Shown: piece after piece, positions 25,354-34,309 of the stretch | How positions within the stretch are numbered: the first letter of the stretch is position 1 | How the letters are laid out: each line of letters starts with the position of its first letter | Source: CBDBIK01 sp965206145 | Lineage (GTDB): Bacteria; Pseudomonadota; Alphaproteobacteria; TMED109 | Assembly (NCBI GenBank): GCA_965206145.1 | Contig: CBDBIK010000009.1 | Span: 124,001-188,000 of the forward strand | Direction of reading: 5' to 3' | DNA: 64,000 nt | Translations under genes and position numbers: made by a program | Notes under the pieces: generated by a model | Told to the model about the DNA's origin: nothing | Databases searched by the model: none | The model's input: only the letters and a program-made list of their open reading frames with translations

Positions 25354-26708
25354 CGCGCCGAAGGCATCGATAGCCTAGCAAGCAGTACAAGCCCTGGAAG
25401 GGCAGCGAACGTCGTCATCACGAAAAACCCGATCCAGTCGATGCGTCCGGCCCAGGCTTGCGCCAACGGTCCAACCAACGCCACCCAGTAGGCACTCCAT
25501 TCCACGTTCTCGACGAGCCAGCCCGCAGGACTTGAGAGCAGCGTTCTCGCCAGGGCCATACACGAAGTGAGCACCGCGTATTGCGTGGCGGTGTAGCGGA
25601 TGTCGCAAAGGCGACTCAGGTACGCGATAAACGCCGCTGTTCCCATGCCTCCGGCAAGGTTCTCGATGCCGATGGTGGCCGCCAGCACGGAAACATCGGC
25701 TCCTGCCGCTGCCTGTACGGCGAACATCAGATTGGATCCCATCTGCAGGATGCCAGCAATCCACAGGGTCGCGATGAGTCCGATACGGGCGTTGAGGATT
25801 CCGCCGAGCGCCAGCCCGCCCATCGTCGCCCAGAAGCCGAAGATTTTCGCGACGTTCGCAATCTCCACCTTGGTGAATCCGAGCTGGATCAGGAAGGGAT
25901 TGGTCATAGTGCCCGCGAGCGCGTCGCCGAACTTGTAGAGGGCGGCAAAGGAAAAGGCGATGAGCCAGCCATTGCGTGACATAAACTCCCTGAACGGGGC
26001 GATGACCGCCGTTGCCATCCATGCGCGCAAGGTGTTCGCTCGGGATTCGGCGGCAGTGAGCAATTCCCTCCCCTTGTGGTCGGGTTCGGGCCGCAGCAAC
26101 ACCGCCACCATGCCCAGGGGAACGAGTGCCGCCATCGAAAGATAAGCGGTGCGCCAACCCGCAAACTCGGCGATATAGAGAGCTCCCGCACCCGCAACAA
26201 GCAATGCGATGCGATAGCCATAGACATAGACAGCGGCCCCAGAGGCAAGCTCGTCCTCCGTTTGGAGCTCGATCCGGAAGGCATCCATGGCGATGTCCTG
26301 GGTTGCAGACAGGAACGCCACCATTACCGCCAGCAGTGCGGTCCAAACCGGCCATGAGGCAGGCTCCACGTGGGCAAGCAAAATAAGGGCAAGGACGAGG
26401 CCTGCCTGGGCGACGAGTAGCCAGCCCCGACGTTGGCCGAAACGGGAAGTGAAGAAAGGAAGCGCGAGCCGATCGACGAGCGGCGACCAAGCGAACTTGA
26501 AGGAGTACGGAATACCGACCAGTGCAAACAGACCGATCGTCGTGAGATTGACCTCGACCTCGGCCATCCACGTGAAAAGCGTTCCTGCCGTGAGCAAGAG
26601 CGGAAGCCCGCTCGCAAACCCAAGCGGGAGGAAGACGGCAACATTCGGCCGGAGATAGACCCTCAGCGCAGTAGCAACGCCGGTCCGCCTTGGGGCGGGA
26701 GAGAACAC
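25326..26708 (-). CDS. AmpG-like MFS transporter
   Basis: A 460-residue, 12-helix major facilitator of the AmpG branch, whose studied member imports anhydromuropeptides for cell-wall recycling. The opening FLPLGFASGLPLLLTAGTLFTWMAE, followed by FKFAWSPLVDRLALPF and SATQDIAMDAFRIE, is typical of AmpG. The start is a GTG with no strong ribosome site, 21 bases after the upstream reductase gene. Specificity for muropeptides is inferred only. Confidence 0.85.
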   Translation of the reverse strand: MFSPAPRRTGVATALRVYLRPNVAVFLPLGFASGLPLLLTAGTLFTWMAEVEVNLTTIGLFALVGIPYSFKFAWSPLVDRLALPFFTSRFGQRRGWLLVAQAGLVLALILLAHVEPASWPVWTALLAVMVAFLSATQDIAMDAFRIELQTEDELASGAAVYVYGYRIALLVAGAGALYIAEFAGWRTAYLSMAALVPLGMVAVLLRPEPDHKGRELLTAAESRANTLRAWMATAVIAPFREFMSRNGWLIAFSFAALYKFGDALAGTMTNPFLIQLGFTKVEIANVAKIFGFWATMGGLALGGILNARIGLIATLWIAGILQMGSNLMFAVQAAAGADVSVLAATIGIENLAGGMGTAAFIAYLSRLCDIRYTATQYAVLTSCMALARTLLSSPAGWLVENVEWSAYWVALVGPLAQAWAGRIDWIGFFVMTTFAALPGLVLLARLSMPSARHLLSASRA

Positions 26709-26729
26709 CGAAGCGTCCGAAGGTGCTCC

Positions 26730-27743
26730 CTATTTCTCGGCGATACGCACCAACTGCTTACCGAAGTTCTTGCCCCGAAGCATTCCGATGAACGCCTCTG
26801 GCGCGTTCTCAAGGCCGTCCACGATGTCCTCCCTGTAGATGAGCTTTCCTTCCTTGATCCACCGCGCCATGCGCTTCATGGCGATGGGGTACTTCTGCGT
26901 GAAACGAAACACTAGAAAGCCCTCAATGCTTGCCTGGTTGATCAGCAGGAAGCGCAAATTCCGAGGCCCGAGCTCTTCCTCGGTCAGGTTGTACTGCGAT
27001 ATCTGACCGCAGACTGCAACCCGGGCCCACTGGGCGAGATTCGCAAGAGCTGCATCCGTGACAGGTCCGCCGACATTGTCGAAGTACACGTCGACCCCCT
27101 GCGGACACGCTTCCTTGATGGCACCCTGGAGGTTGGCCTCATCGTGATAGTTGATGGCCGCATCAAATCCGAGTTCGTTCTTGATATAGGTTGCCTTCTC
27201 CTTGGAACCCACGGTTCCCACTACGCGGCATCCGCCGATCTTCGCGATCTGTCCCACAGCAGCGCCCACTGCACCAGAGGCTGCCGAGACGAGAACCGTG
27301 TCGCCCGGTACCGGACGACACACATCAAGCAGACCGAAATAAGCGGTCATTCCGGGCATGCCGAGAATGCCGAGTGAGGTCGAGATCGGAGCGAGCGAAG
27401 GGTCGACCTTTCTTATGTCGGCTGGTGTTGCAATCGCGTACTCCTGCCAGCCTAAGGCGAAGCCCTGAACGATCTCACCTTCTTTGAAATCGGAATGGTT
27501 GCTCTTTTCCACGCACCCGGCGACCCCACCTGTCATGACGTCACCCACCTCGGTGGGTGGCGCGTACGACTTGGCGGGAGACATCCTTCCCCGCATATAA
27601 GGATCAAGCGAAAGCCACAGCGCGCGGACGAGGATTTCCCCGTGGCGAGGCTCGGGAACGTCTTCCTCGACGATTCTGAAGTTTGCCGGTGTCGGCATCC
27701 CTTGGGGGCGGGAGGCGAGCGTGATTCGGTGGTTGGTGGCCAT
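26730..27743 (-). CDS. NADP-dependent MDR-family oxidoreductase (CurA/leukotriene-B4 dehydrogenase type)
   Basis: A 337-residue zinc-free medium-chain reductase that typically reduces the double bond of alpha,beta-unsaturated ketones using NADPH. It shows the family's N-terminal LASRPQGMPTPANFRIVEEDVPEPRHGEILVR, the dinucleotide motif VSAASGAVGAAVGQIAK (about 150-166), and YFDNVGGPV. AAGGAG lies seven bases before the ATG. It is upstream of the AmpG-like gene on the same strand. Confidence 0.9.
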   Translation of the reverse strand: MATNHRITLASRPQGMPTPANFRIVEEDVPEPRHGEILVRALWLSLDPYMRGRMSPAKSYAPPTEVGDVMTGGVAGCVEKSNHSDFKEGEIVQGFALGWQEYAIATPADIRKVDPSLAPISTSLGILGMPGMTAYFGLLDVCRPVPGDTVLVSAASGAVGAAVGQIAKIGGCRVVGTVGSKEKATYIKNELGFDAAINYHDEANLQGAIKEACPQGVDVYFDNVGGPVTDAALANLAQWARVAVCGQISQYNLTEEELGPRNLRFLLINQASIEGFLVFRFTQKYPIAMKRMARWIKEGKLIYREDIVDGLENAPEAFIGMLRGKNFGKQLVRIAEK

Positions 27744-27815
27744 CGATTTCTCCTTGCAGGAATGAGTCAGGTGGGGTGAGGCTGTCGAGCGGCCCGGCGG
27801 CAGAATAAACTAGGC

Positions 27816-28805
27816 CTAGAAGGCGGGAGAGATCAGACCGGCGAGCGGCGAAGACGGATCGCCCACGAACTTCCGCGGGATCCGTCCTGCCAAAAAAGCA
27901 TCCCTCCCCGCCTCAACCGCCGCCTTCATGGCGCGGGCCATGCGGACGGGGTTTTTCGCACTGGCAATGGCGGTATTCATGAGAACGGCATCGCACCCAA
28001 GTTCCATGGCAAATGCTGCATCCGAAGCCGTGCCCACACCCGCATCGACTATCACAGGCACCGACGCCCGCTCGACGATGAGGCGGATGTTGAGAGGGTT
28101 ACGAATGCCAAGACCTGAACCTATTGGGGCACCGAGCGGCATGACGGCTGCAGCACCCAGATCTTCCAGTCGGCGGGCGAGCAGAGGATCGTCGGTGCAG
28201 TAAGCCATGACCTCGAAGCCCTCGGCGACGAGTATCTCCGTTGCACGGAGCGTCTCGGGCATGTCGGGATAGAGGGTGGTATCTTCACCCAGCACCTCAA
28301 GCTTGACGAGCTTCCAGCCACCCAGTTCGCGAGCAAGACGAAGCGTCCGCAGTGCTTCGTCCATGGTCGAGCAGCCTGCCGTGTTGGGAAGATAGGTGTA
28401 GGTTCTGGGATCAATCACGTCGCTGAGGCGAGGCTTGGAGGGATCGTCGAGGTTCACCCGACGCAGTGCGACGGTGATGATCTCCGAACCTGAAGCGACC
28501 AGGGCGTCGCGATTCTGTTCGAAAGTTTCGTACTTCCCCGTTCCTACGATGAGCCGCGAGCGGAAACGATGTCCGGCCACCTCCCATCGGTCTTCCGAAT
28601 CATCGGCACCGCCGCCGACGAAATGGACAACCTCTATCCGGTCACCCTCCTCTAGGACGACCTCCCTGAAAGCACCGCGGCGGACGATCTCGAGATTGCG
28701 CTCAACGGCGATGCGGGTGGAATCCATGCCGAGTTCCTTGATCAATCCCTCGACAGAAGTACCCCGTTCGACCGACCGGTCCTCTCCGTTGACCGTGATT
28801 TTCAC
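27816..28805 (-). CDS. thiSG: Fused sulfur carrier ThiS - thiazole synthase ThiG
   Basis: Makes the thiazole half of thiamine. From the GTG at 28805 it has 329 residues: a ThiS ubiquitin-like domain (VKITVNGEDRSVERGTSVEGLI to EVVHFVGGG) followed directly by ThiG (RFRSRLIVGTGKYETFEQ, Schiff-base lysine in KLVKLEVLGED, PLGAPIGSGLG, DAGVGTASDAAFAMELGCDAVL). ThiS normally needs a free C-terminal Gly-Gly to carry sulfur; here Gly-Gly-Gly is internal. The frame extends to a TTG at 28883, but the ThiS start fits 28805. I see no TPP riboswitch in the 170 bases up to aroQ. Confidence 0.88.
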   Translation of the reverse strand: MKITVNGEDRSVERGTSVEGLIKELGMDSTRIAVERNLEIVRRGAFREVVLEEGDRIEVVHFVGGGADDSEDRWEVAGHRFRSRLIVGTGKYETFEQNRDALVASGSEIITVALRRVNLDDPSKPRLSDVIDPRTYTYLPNTAGCSTMDEALRTLRLARELGGWKLVKLEVLGEDTTLYPDMPETLRATEILVAEGFEVMAYCTDDPLLARRLEDLGAAAVMPLGAPIGSGLGIRNPLNIRLIVERASVPVIVDAGVGTASDAAFAMELGCDAVLMNTAIASAKNPVRMARAMKAAVEAGRDAFLAGRIPRKFVGDPSSPLAGLISPAF

Positions 28806-28973
28806 TACATGGATGCCCCGGGGCAGCAGCGTGCGTGCGTCTGTGCCATCTTGGTAATACAGGGGAAAGTGCGGCCGGCGCAAGACGATGCAAGGGGAGC
28901 TCGCTCCGCCTGCGCACGCGCGTAGGCGGGAACCTGCACGTACGAATATGGCCTACTGGTGTAGATTTTGCAC

Positions 28974-29441
28974 ATGAGTTCCAGCCAGACTGTTTTCGTC
29001 CTAAACGGCCCCAATTTGAATCTTCTCGGCGAGCGCGAGCCTGAAATCTACGGGCACGAAACGCTCGGTGACATCGAGGGTCTGTGTGAGCGCACCGGCA
29101 AGACACACGGCCTCGCGATCGATTTCCGCCAGTCGAACCACGAGGGAGAACTGGTAACGTGGGTACAGGAGGCTCGAGGCTCTGCCCAGGCCATCGTCAT
29201 CAATGCCGCGGCGTACTCTCACACTTCCGTGGCGCTCTTGGATGCGTTGCAGGCCTTCGAAGGGCCGGTGATCGAAGTCCATCTTTCGAACGTTTTTGCA
29301 CGGGAAGAATTTCGCCATCGCTCCCACGTCTCGCAGCGCTCGGACGGGGTTCTGTGCGGGGCAGGCCCAGATGGGTACGCTCTCGCTCTTGGAGCAGTGG
29401 CCCAACTGATCGGCCGAGCAGCTCGAGTCGAAAACAGGTAG
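28974..29441 (+). CDS. aroQ: Type II 3-dehydroquinate dehydratase
   Basis: Third step of the shikimate pathway. A 155-residue type II enzyme with VLNGPNLNLLGEREPEIYG at the N-terminus (flexible lid and catalytic Tyr), the QSNHEGELV region, INAAAYSHTSVAL, and EVHLSNVFAREEFRHRS with the catalytic His. It is followed within 4 bases by accB, the usual alphaproteobacterial and gammaproteobacterial order. The ATG at 28974 is preferred to a TTG two codons earlier. Confidence 0.95.
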   Translation: MSSSQTVFVLNGPNLNLLGEREPEIYGHETLGDIEGLCERTGKTHGLAIDFRQSNHEGELVTWVQEARGSAQAIVINAAAYSHTSVALLDALQAFEGPVIEVHLSNVFAREEFRHRSHVSQRSDGVLCGAGPDGYALALGAVAQLIGRAARVENR

Positions 29442-29445
29442 GCAC

Positions 29446-29910
29446 ATGGCTATTCGCGTTGATGAAGATCTAATCCGGCAGCTCGCCAAACTCCTGGAAG
29501 AGACAGGGCTCACAGAAATCGAAATCACCGTGGGCCGCCACCACGTTCGGGTGGGAAGAGGAGCCACGACAGTTGGGCAGGCAGTCGCATCTCTCGCCCC
29601 GGAAAGCCCTGCTGCAGACACGGAATCCACTTCGAGTGCGCCGGAACCCGGATCAATGGAGACCTATGCCGACCATCCGGGAACGGTCACCGCACCGATG
29701 GTGGGAACGCTCTACCTCGCGCCTTCACCGGAAGCGGATCCTTTCGTCCAGCCTGGCCAGGAAGTGAAAGAGGGTGACCAACTCTTCCTCATTGAGGCGA
29801 TGAAGACGATGAATCCGATTGCCGCCCACTGTAGCGGCACGCTCCTGCGGGTTTTTGGCACCAACGCATCCCCGGTCGAGTACGGCGCAGTCCTTGCCGT
29901 GATCGAGTAG
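29446..29910 (+). CDS. accB: Acetyl-CoA carboxylase biotin carboxyl carrier protein
   Basis: A 154-residue BCCP. An N-terminal region (about 1-45) is followed by a flexible Ser/Pro/Glu-rich linker (45-80) and the biotinyl domain with the biotin-accepting Lys120 in IEAMKTMN. It carries CO2 between AccC and the carboxyltransferase. It is coupled to accC, which starts 7 bases after the stop. Confidence 0.96.
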   Translation: MAIRVDEDLIRQLAKLLEETGLTEIEITVGRHHVRVGRGATTVGQAVASLAPESPAADTESTSSAPEPGSMETYADHPGTVTAPMVGTLYLAPSPEADPFVQPGQEVKEGDQLFLIEAMKTMNPIAAHCSGTLLRVFGTNASPVEYGAVLAVIE

Positions 29911-29917
29911 CGAGGGC

Positions 29918-31267
29918 GTGTTCGGAAAAATCCTGATCGCCAACCGGGGAGAAGCGGCCCTGCGGGTACTCCGAGCGTGCCACGACCTCGGTATCCGCAC
30001 CGTCGCCATTCACTCAACGGCGGACGAGGATGCAATGCACGTGCGTCTCGCAGATGAATCGGTCTGCATTGGCCCGCCAGACGTGCGAGAGAGCTATCTC
30101 AATATGTCCGCCATCATGACCGCGGCAAGTCTGAGCGGGGCGGATGCTCTCCACCCGGGCTACGGGTTTCTCTCTGAAAATGCGGAATTTGCCCGCATCG
30201 TCCAGAAGCACAACATCGTCTTTATCGGCCCTCGACCTGAACATATCGACATGATGGGCGACAAGATCGAAGCGCGACGTCAGATGGAAGCACTAGGAGT
30301 TCCGGTAGTTCCGGGCTCAGGCGGTGCGCTGAGCTCGTTAGAAGAGCTGCACGAGCTTGCCGGGGAGATTGGCTACCCCATGATCGTCAAGGCGGCGGCG
30401 GGCGGCGGCGGACGTGGCATGAAAGTGGTCGAGGACGAATCCGAGCTCGAGAGCGCATGGAATTTCGCACGAGCCGAGGCGATGGCAGGCTTCGGAAACG
30501 ACACGGTTTACGTCGAACGCTATCTCCCCTCGCCCCGCCACATCGAGTTCCAGATCCTCGCCGATGCCGATGGCAACGTGATGCATCTCGGCGAACGCGA
30601 CTGCTCGATCCAGCGACGCCACCAAAAGGTGATAGAGGAGGCACCCTCTCCCGTTCTTTCGGAAAAGGAGCGTAAGCAGGCCGGTGAGACCGTCGTCGGA
30701 GCAATCCGCAAGCTCGGTTATCTCGGCCTGGGGACGGTCGAAATGCTTTACGACGACGGAGCCTTCCATTTCATTGAAATGAACACTCGTCTGCAGGTAG
30801 AGCACCCGATCACCGAAATGGTGACCGGATTCGACTTGGTGTGCGAGCAGATTCGCATCGCTTCGGGGCTTCCCCTTTCGTGCGATGAGAATTCAATTCG
30901 AATCTCAGGGCACGCCATCGAGTGCCGTATCACCGCGGAAGACCCCGAGACGTTGCAGCCTCGACCGGGCCGTGTCGAGATGTACCACCCTCCGGGTGGA
31001 CCTGGAACACGGATCGATTCAGCTCTTTACGCTGGCTACGAAGTACCGCCTCACTATGACAGCCTGATTGCGAAGTTAATCGTCCACGGTGCGGACCGTG
31101 CCGAGGCACTCGCCCGGCTCCGCCGCGCGCTTCGGGAGTTCGTCATCGACGGTGTCCCCAACACGATCCCTCTCCATGCGCGCATTCTCGAGCACGAGGA
31201 TTTTGTTCAGGGCAACTACAACATTCACTGGCTTGAGCGCGTGATGGCGGACAACGATACAGAATGA
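29918..31267 (+). CDS. accC: Acetyl-CoA carboxylase biotin carboxylase subunit
   Basis: ATP-dependent carboxylation of biotin on AccB. The 449 residues start from GTG with KILIANRGEAALRVLRAC. The ATP-grasp glycine-rich loop is KAAAGGGGRGMKVV, and the catalytic segment is FIEMNTRLQVEHPITEMVTG. It overlaps aat by 4 nt. Confidence 0.96.
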   Translation: MFGKILIANRGEAALRVLRACHDLGIRTVAIHSTADEDAMHVRLADESVCIGPPDVRESYLNMSAIMTAASLSGADALHPGYGFLSENAEFARIVQKHNIVFIGPRPEHIDMMGDKIEARRQMEALGVPVVPGSGGALSSLEELHELAGEIGYPMIVKAAAGGGGRGMKVVEDESELESAWNFARAEAMAGFGNDTVYVERYLPSPRHIEFQILADADGNVMHLGERDCSIQRRHQKVIEEAPSPVLSEKERKQAGETVVGAIRKLGYLGLGTVEMLYDDGAFHFIEMNTRLQVEHPITEMVTGFDLVCEQIRIASGLPLSCDENSIRISGHAIECRITAEDPETLQPRPGRVEMYHPPGGPGTRIDSALYAGYEVPPHYDSLIAKLIVHGADRAEALARLRRALREFVIDGVPNTIPLHARILEHEDFVQGNYNIHWLERVMADNDTE

Positions 31268-31920
31268 ACAAAGAGGCCTCTCACGAGGCCAGGACCGTGA
31301 TTCAGGCCTACCGGAGCGGGATCTTCCCGATGGCTGAGACACAGCACGACGAGGAGTGGGTTTGGGTCGATCCGGAGGTGCGAGGGATCATCCCTCTGGA
31401 CGGACTTCGCATTTCCAGAAGCTTGCGCCGAAGACTTCGAACGCGAACCTTCGAGATTTCGGTCGACACCGATTTCACAAGCGTTATCGGAGCGTGCGCG
31501 GAATCCGTACCGGGTCGCGAGGAGACTTGGATCAACGAACCCCTGCGCCAAGTCTTCCTGGAACTTCATTCTTTGGGGCATGCTCATTGCGTGGAATGCA
31601 GAAAGAATGAGATCCTCGTCGGTGGGCTCTACGGTCTCGTTCAGGGGGGTGTGTTTTTCGGCGAGAGCATGTTCAGTCGCGAGACGGATGCCAGCAAGGT
31701 AGCCCTCGTTCACCTGGTTGAACGGTTGCGCATCGGTGGATTCGCCCTGCTCGACACGCAGTTCGTCAATCCGCACCTGAATACAATGGGCGGGTGCGCG
31801 GTGGACAGGGACCTGTTTCATGTCCTTCTTGATACGGCACTCGCAGTAGAGGCGGATTTTTTTCGCGCAGGGCCTGCAGGATCTCTCACCGAGGACGCCT
31901 ATTCCTCTTTCAGAACCTAA
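31264..31920 (+). CDS. aat: Leucyl/phenylalanyl-tRNA--protein transferase
   Basis: Adds Leu or Phe to the N-terminus of proteins with Arg or Lys ends, marking them for ClpSAP. A 218-residue GNAT-fold enzyme with YRSGIFPMAE at the start, the family motif VGGLYGLVQGGVFFGESMFSRETDASKVAL, and LLDTQFVNPHLNTMGG. The ATG overlaps accC; the stop overlaps the convergent DUF2155 stop. accC-aat-DUF2155 is a recurrent alphaproteobacterial order. Confidence 0.95.
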   Translation: MNKEASHEARTVIQAYRSGIFPMAETQHDEEWVWVDPEVRGIIPLDGLRISRSLRRRLRTRTFEISVDTDFTSVIGACAESVPGREETWINEPLRQVFLELHSLGHAHCVECRKNEILVGGLYGLVQGGVFFGESMFSRETDASKVALVHLVERLRIGGFALLDTQFVNPHLNTMGGCAVDRDLFHVLLDTALAVEADFFRAGPAGSLTEDAYSSFRT

Positions 31921-32438
31921 TGACAGTCCAAAACCCAGAGGTCATGTGTCGGGTGTTCGAGGGCAGACAGGCTGGGGCTTGATGCGAACATCCAGCCACG
32001 AAAGATCTCCCGGGTCGGGGAACCACCATGCGTGTCGATCTCTTGAATTTCTAGAAAAGCTGCGCTCTCCGGGCGTTCATCGGAGGGCGGCTCGTAGCAG
32101 CGGAGCGGTAGAATCTCGAGGGGACCGAGGCGGACCATCTCTCCGACGGATGCTTCAATTTTGAAGGATCGTCCCGGACCCTTTTCTAGTGCCATCAAGA
32201 TAACTGTGTCCTTGGCCAGCGCGCCCATGCCGGGAGCGATAAGGATCAGTCCGAAAAAGGCTCCGGCAAGTCGGTTACGGAACGAACGAGCACTTCGCGC
32301 ACTTGGACGGGATCCGCACCCATGAGGATGCCGTCCTCGAGTGCGTCCTTGGCCATCTGCCGGATCTCGAGAATGTTCTCGTTCAGCACCTTGATCTTCT
32401 CTGTGCAGGAGAGAGGTTTGTTGTCTAAGTCGAGCCAT
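31917..32438 (-). CDS. DUF2155 domain-containing protein (start unresolved)
   Basis: The C-terminal 100 residues are a clear DUF2155 domain: MALEKGPGRSFKIEASVGEMVRLGPLEI, CYEPPSDERPESAAFLEI and GWMFASSPSLSALEHPTHDLWVLDC. A hydrophobic leader (LAGAFFGLILIAPGMGALA) just before it suggests export. Coordinates give the whole open frame. The first ATG (32438) lies well inside the upstream small gene and is unlikely. No ATG, GTG or TTG lies near the leader. The only nearby start is ATG 32228, which would cut the leader away. A rare start codon or a sequencing error is possible. Function is unknown. Confidence 0.7.
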   Translation of the reverse strand: MARLRQQTSLLHREDQGAEREHSRDPADGQGRTRGRHPHGCGSRPSARSARSFRNRLAGAFFGLILIAPGMGALAKDTVILMALEKGPGRSFKIEASVGEMVRLGPLEILPLRCYEPPSDERPESAAFLEIQEIDTHGGSPTREIFRGWMFASSPSLSALEHPTHDLWVLDCH

Positions 32439-32476
32439 ACCTCAGGGATCATGTCACCGTTGGGAGAACCGGTCAC
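32246..32476 (-). CDS. Small conserved protein of unknown function in the mlaD/DUF2155 cluster
   Basis: A 76-residue acidic soluble protein (SCTEKIKVLNENILEIRQMAKDALEDGILMGADPVQVREVL), mostly helical by appearance with no signal peptide or membrane helix. It starts at a GTG overlapping the mlaD stop (GTGA), so it is translationally coupled. I recognise the pattern as occurring in alphaproteobacteria at this position but cannot name a function. Confidence 0.65.
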   Translation of the reverse strand: MTGSPNGDMIPEVWLDLDNKPLSCTEKIKVLNENILEIRQMAKDALEDGILMGADPVQVREVLVRSVTDLPEPFSD

Positions 32477-32928
32477 TCGCCATCCCCGCCGCGTCCGCCG
32501 CTGAACAGCCGTAAGAGCAATCGGAAGAGATTGGTGGCTGCTTCCGTGTTCTCGAACGTGTCGCCAGCCTGAAGCATGACATCATCGGCGCCAGGATCGA
32601 GGCGGAGATAACTGTCGCCAAGCAGACCGTCGGAGTTGATCGATGCGTAGGAATCGATGGGTAGAAGCACGTTGTCATCCACCGAGAAAGTTACCACCGC
32701 ATCATAACTCTCAGGATCAAGGATCTGGCTTGTCACCACGCCGATAGGAATCCCGCTGAGCCGAACGGACGAGCCCACGGCGAGACTTCCCACCGAGGAG
32801 AAGCGAGCGGACAGCTCGTAGCCGTCCTTGTGCTGGAGTGAGGTTCGGTCGTAGGCATAGAGAAGAAACCCGATTGCTGCCGCCATGACAACGGCACCGA
32901 GCAGGGTTTCGAGTGCATTTCTGGACAT
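32473..32928 (-). CDS. mlaD: MlaD family protein (outer-membrane lipid asymmetry, MCE domain)
   Basis: A 151-residue protein with an N-terminal membrane anchor (ETLLGAVVMAAAIGFLLYAY) and one MCE domain: YELSARFSSVGSLAVGSSVRLSGIPIGVV, DGLLGDSYLRLDPG. MlaD forms the periplasmic hexamer of the MlaFEDB phospholipid transporter. The other mla genes are not in the window. A GGAGG ribosome site precedes the ATG, located inside the end of the preceding NDUFA12-type gene. Confidence 0.88.
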   Translation of the reverse strand: MSRNALETLLGAVVMAAAIGFLLYAYDRTSLQHKDGYELSARFSSVGSLAVGSSVRLSGIPIGVVTSQILDPESYDAVVTFSVDDNVLLPIDSYASINSDGLLGDSYLRLDPGADDVMLQAGDTFENTEAATNLFRLLLRLFSGGRGGDGE

Positions 32929-33309
32929 CTATGCCTCCCTGGAATTCGAGGAATCCGATGGACACCACGGATCGTAGGGCAAGCGCGGTGATTCTGCCGT
33001 GCCGAGGAGCGATCCGGGCGGCCTGTGCGCTTCGGGCGTGCCCGTGCGATTAGGGCGATGGGGCTTTTGCCAAGGATGCTCGGGCGCGTTTTTCTGAGGA
33101 GTTTCGTCGGTAGTGTGGGTGAGCCAAGCTTGCCAAAGCGGGGGCACCGCCGATCCCTCTGGCCTCTCTTGGTAAAGAACCCAGCGTCGCTCGGGTCTTT
33201 CCTTTACCGGACGGCGCTCCCGGTAGTAGCGGTTGTCAAACTCATCGGTACCTGTGAAAACACCGTACAGGCGAACCGTAAGCCAGATGCCTAGACTATT
33301 TTTGAACAT
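32929..33309 (-). CDS. NADH:ubiquinone oxidoreductase accessory subunit NDUFA12 family
   Basis: A 126-residue homologue of the mitochondrial complex I accessory subunit NDUFA12 (B17.2), found in alphaproteobacteria. Family features: WLTVRLYGVFTGTDEFDNRYYRER, RRWVLY, PPLWQAWLTHTTDE, PWQKPHRPNRTGTPEAHRPPGSLL. Start at ATG 33309; the open frame runs further upstream without similarity. It abuts mlaD with no gap, a neighbourhood shared by many alphaproteobacteria. Confidence 0.9.
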   Translation of the reverse strand: MFKNSLGIWLTVRLYGVFTGTDEFDNRYYRERRPVKERPERRWVLYQERPEGSAVPPLWQAWLTHTTDETPQKNAPEHPWQKPHRPNRTGTPEAHRPPGSLLGTAESPRLPYDPWCPSDSSNSREA

Positions 33310-33514
33310 TAATAGAATCTTTGCGTGATTTTTTATGAGCGCAGACGGGGCGAGGATCCTAATGCACGCATCCGTCAACTGATAGGACGAATTAAGGCAA
33401 ATTGCCAGACATGTACAGTCGAATTGACCGTCTTGTGTCCGCATTTGCCGAAAAAGTTCCGATATGGCACACATGCAACTTCTCCCGCTTGCGAGAAAAC
33501 TTGGAACGAGTGCC

Positions 33515-34258
33515 ATGGAATACCCGTTGATGCCGAAGTCTACGGCCCTGTGGCTTATTGAAAACACCATCCTCACCTTCGAGCAGATCGCCGTTTTCTG
33601 CGGGCTGCATCCGCTCGAGGTACAGGGAATCGCCGACGGTGACGTGGCCACGGGGATTGCCGCGCGCAACCCCATCGACAACGGCGAGTTGGATCAAAGT
33701 GAGATTGAACGTTGCCAGGCCGATCCTGAAGCGAGGCTGCAGAAAAAAGAACCCCTGCTACCCGACGAAGAGGGACGAACTCGGGGGCCCCGCTACACGC
33801 CAGTCTCGAAACGTCAGGATCGCCCCGATGCGATCGCGTGGTTGCTGAAGAACCATTCCGAGCTCAGCGACCCCCAGATCGGCAAACTGGTCGGAACGAC
33901 CAAGGACACGATCAATAAAATCCGCAATCGCGAGCACTGGAACATGGCCAGCATTTCACCACAGGATCCCGTATTGCTCGACCTGTGTACACGGGCCGAG
34001 CTCGCTGCGGCACTTGAAAAGGCGCACCGCGATGGACGCATGCCCATCGGTGAACCGGAAACGGTTGAGACGCCGCAGAAAACGGGCGGGATGTTCGCCG
34101 ACATACCGAGAGCGATGCCGGAGACAAAACCGGCTCCACTGCCTGGCGCCGCCGCTCCGCCAACGCAGGAAAACTCAGACGAAGCCGCAGCGGCCGAGGC
34201 GACAAGGGCAGCGGAGGCTGCGTTCGCCCCTTCCCCGGACCAGAAGTCCGAGACCTAA
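33515..34258 (+). CDS. trcR: Cell-cycle transcriptional regulator TrcR (DUF1013)
   Basis: A 247-residue member of the TrcR/DUF1013 family restricted to alphaproteobacteria, linked to cell-cycle transcription in Caulobacter relatives. The conserved start MPKSTALWLIENTILTFEQIAVFCGLHPLEVQGIADG and central RGPRYTPVSKRQDRPDAIAWLLKNHSELSDPQIGKLVGTTKDTI look like paired helix-turn-helix units. The C-terminal 70 residues are an Ala/Pro/Glu-rich tail. I choose ATG 33515 over an ATG at 33464 because family members begin shortly before MPK. Confidence 0.9.
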   Translation: MEYPLMPKSTALWLIENTILTFEQIAVFCGLHPLEVQGIADGDVATGIAARNPIDNGELDQSEIERCQADPEARLQKKEPLLPDEEGRTRGPRYTPVSKRQDRPDAIAWLLKNHSELSDPQIGKLVGTTKDTINKIRNREHWNMASISPQDPVLLDLCTRAELAAALEKAHRDGRMPIGEPETVETPQKTGGMFADIPRAMPETKPAPLPGAAAPPTQENSDEAAAAEATRAAEAAFAPSPDQKSET

Positions 34259-34309
34259 ACTCTCAGCGGAGAACGGCGGGAGAGTCGGAAGTCCTACCGT
34301 AAGCATGTG

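Noticed and set aside
28806..28973. TPP riboswitch before thiSG
   Set aside because: No CTGAGA core or matching ACCTGATC-type element on the minus strand.
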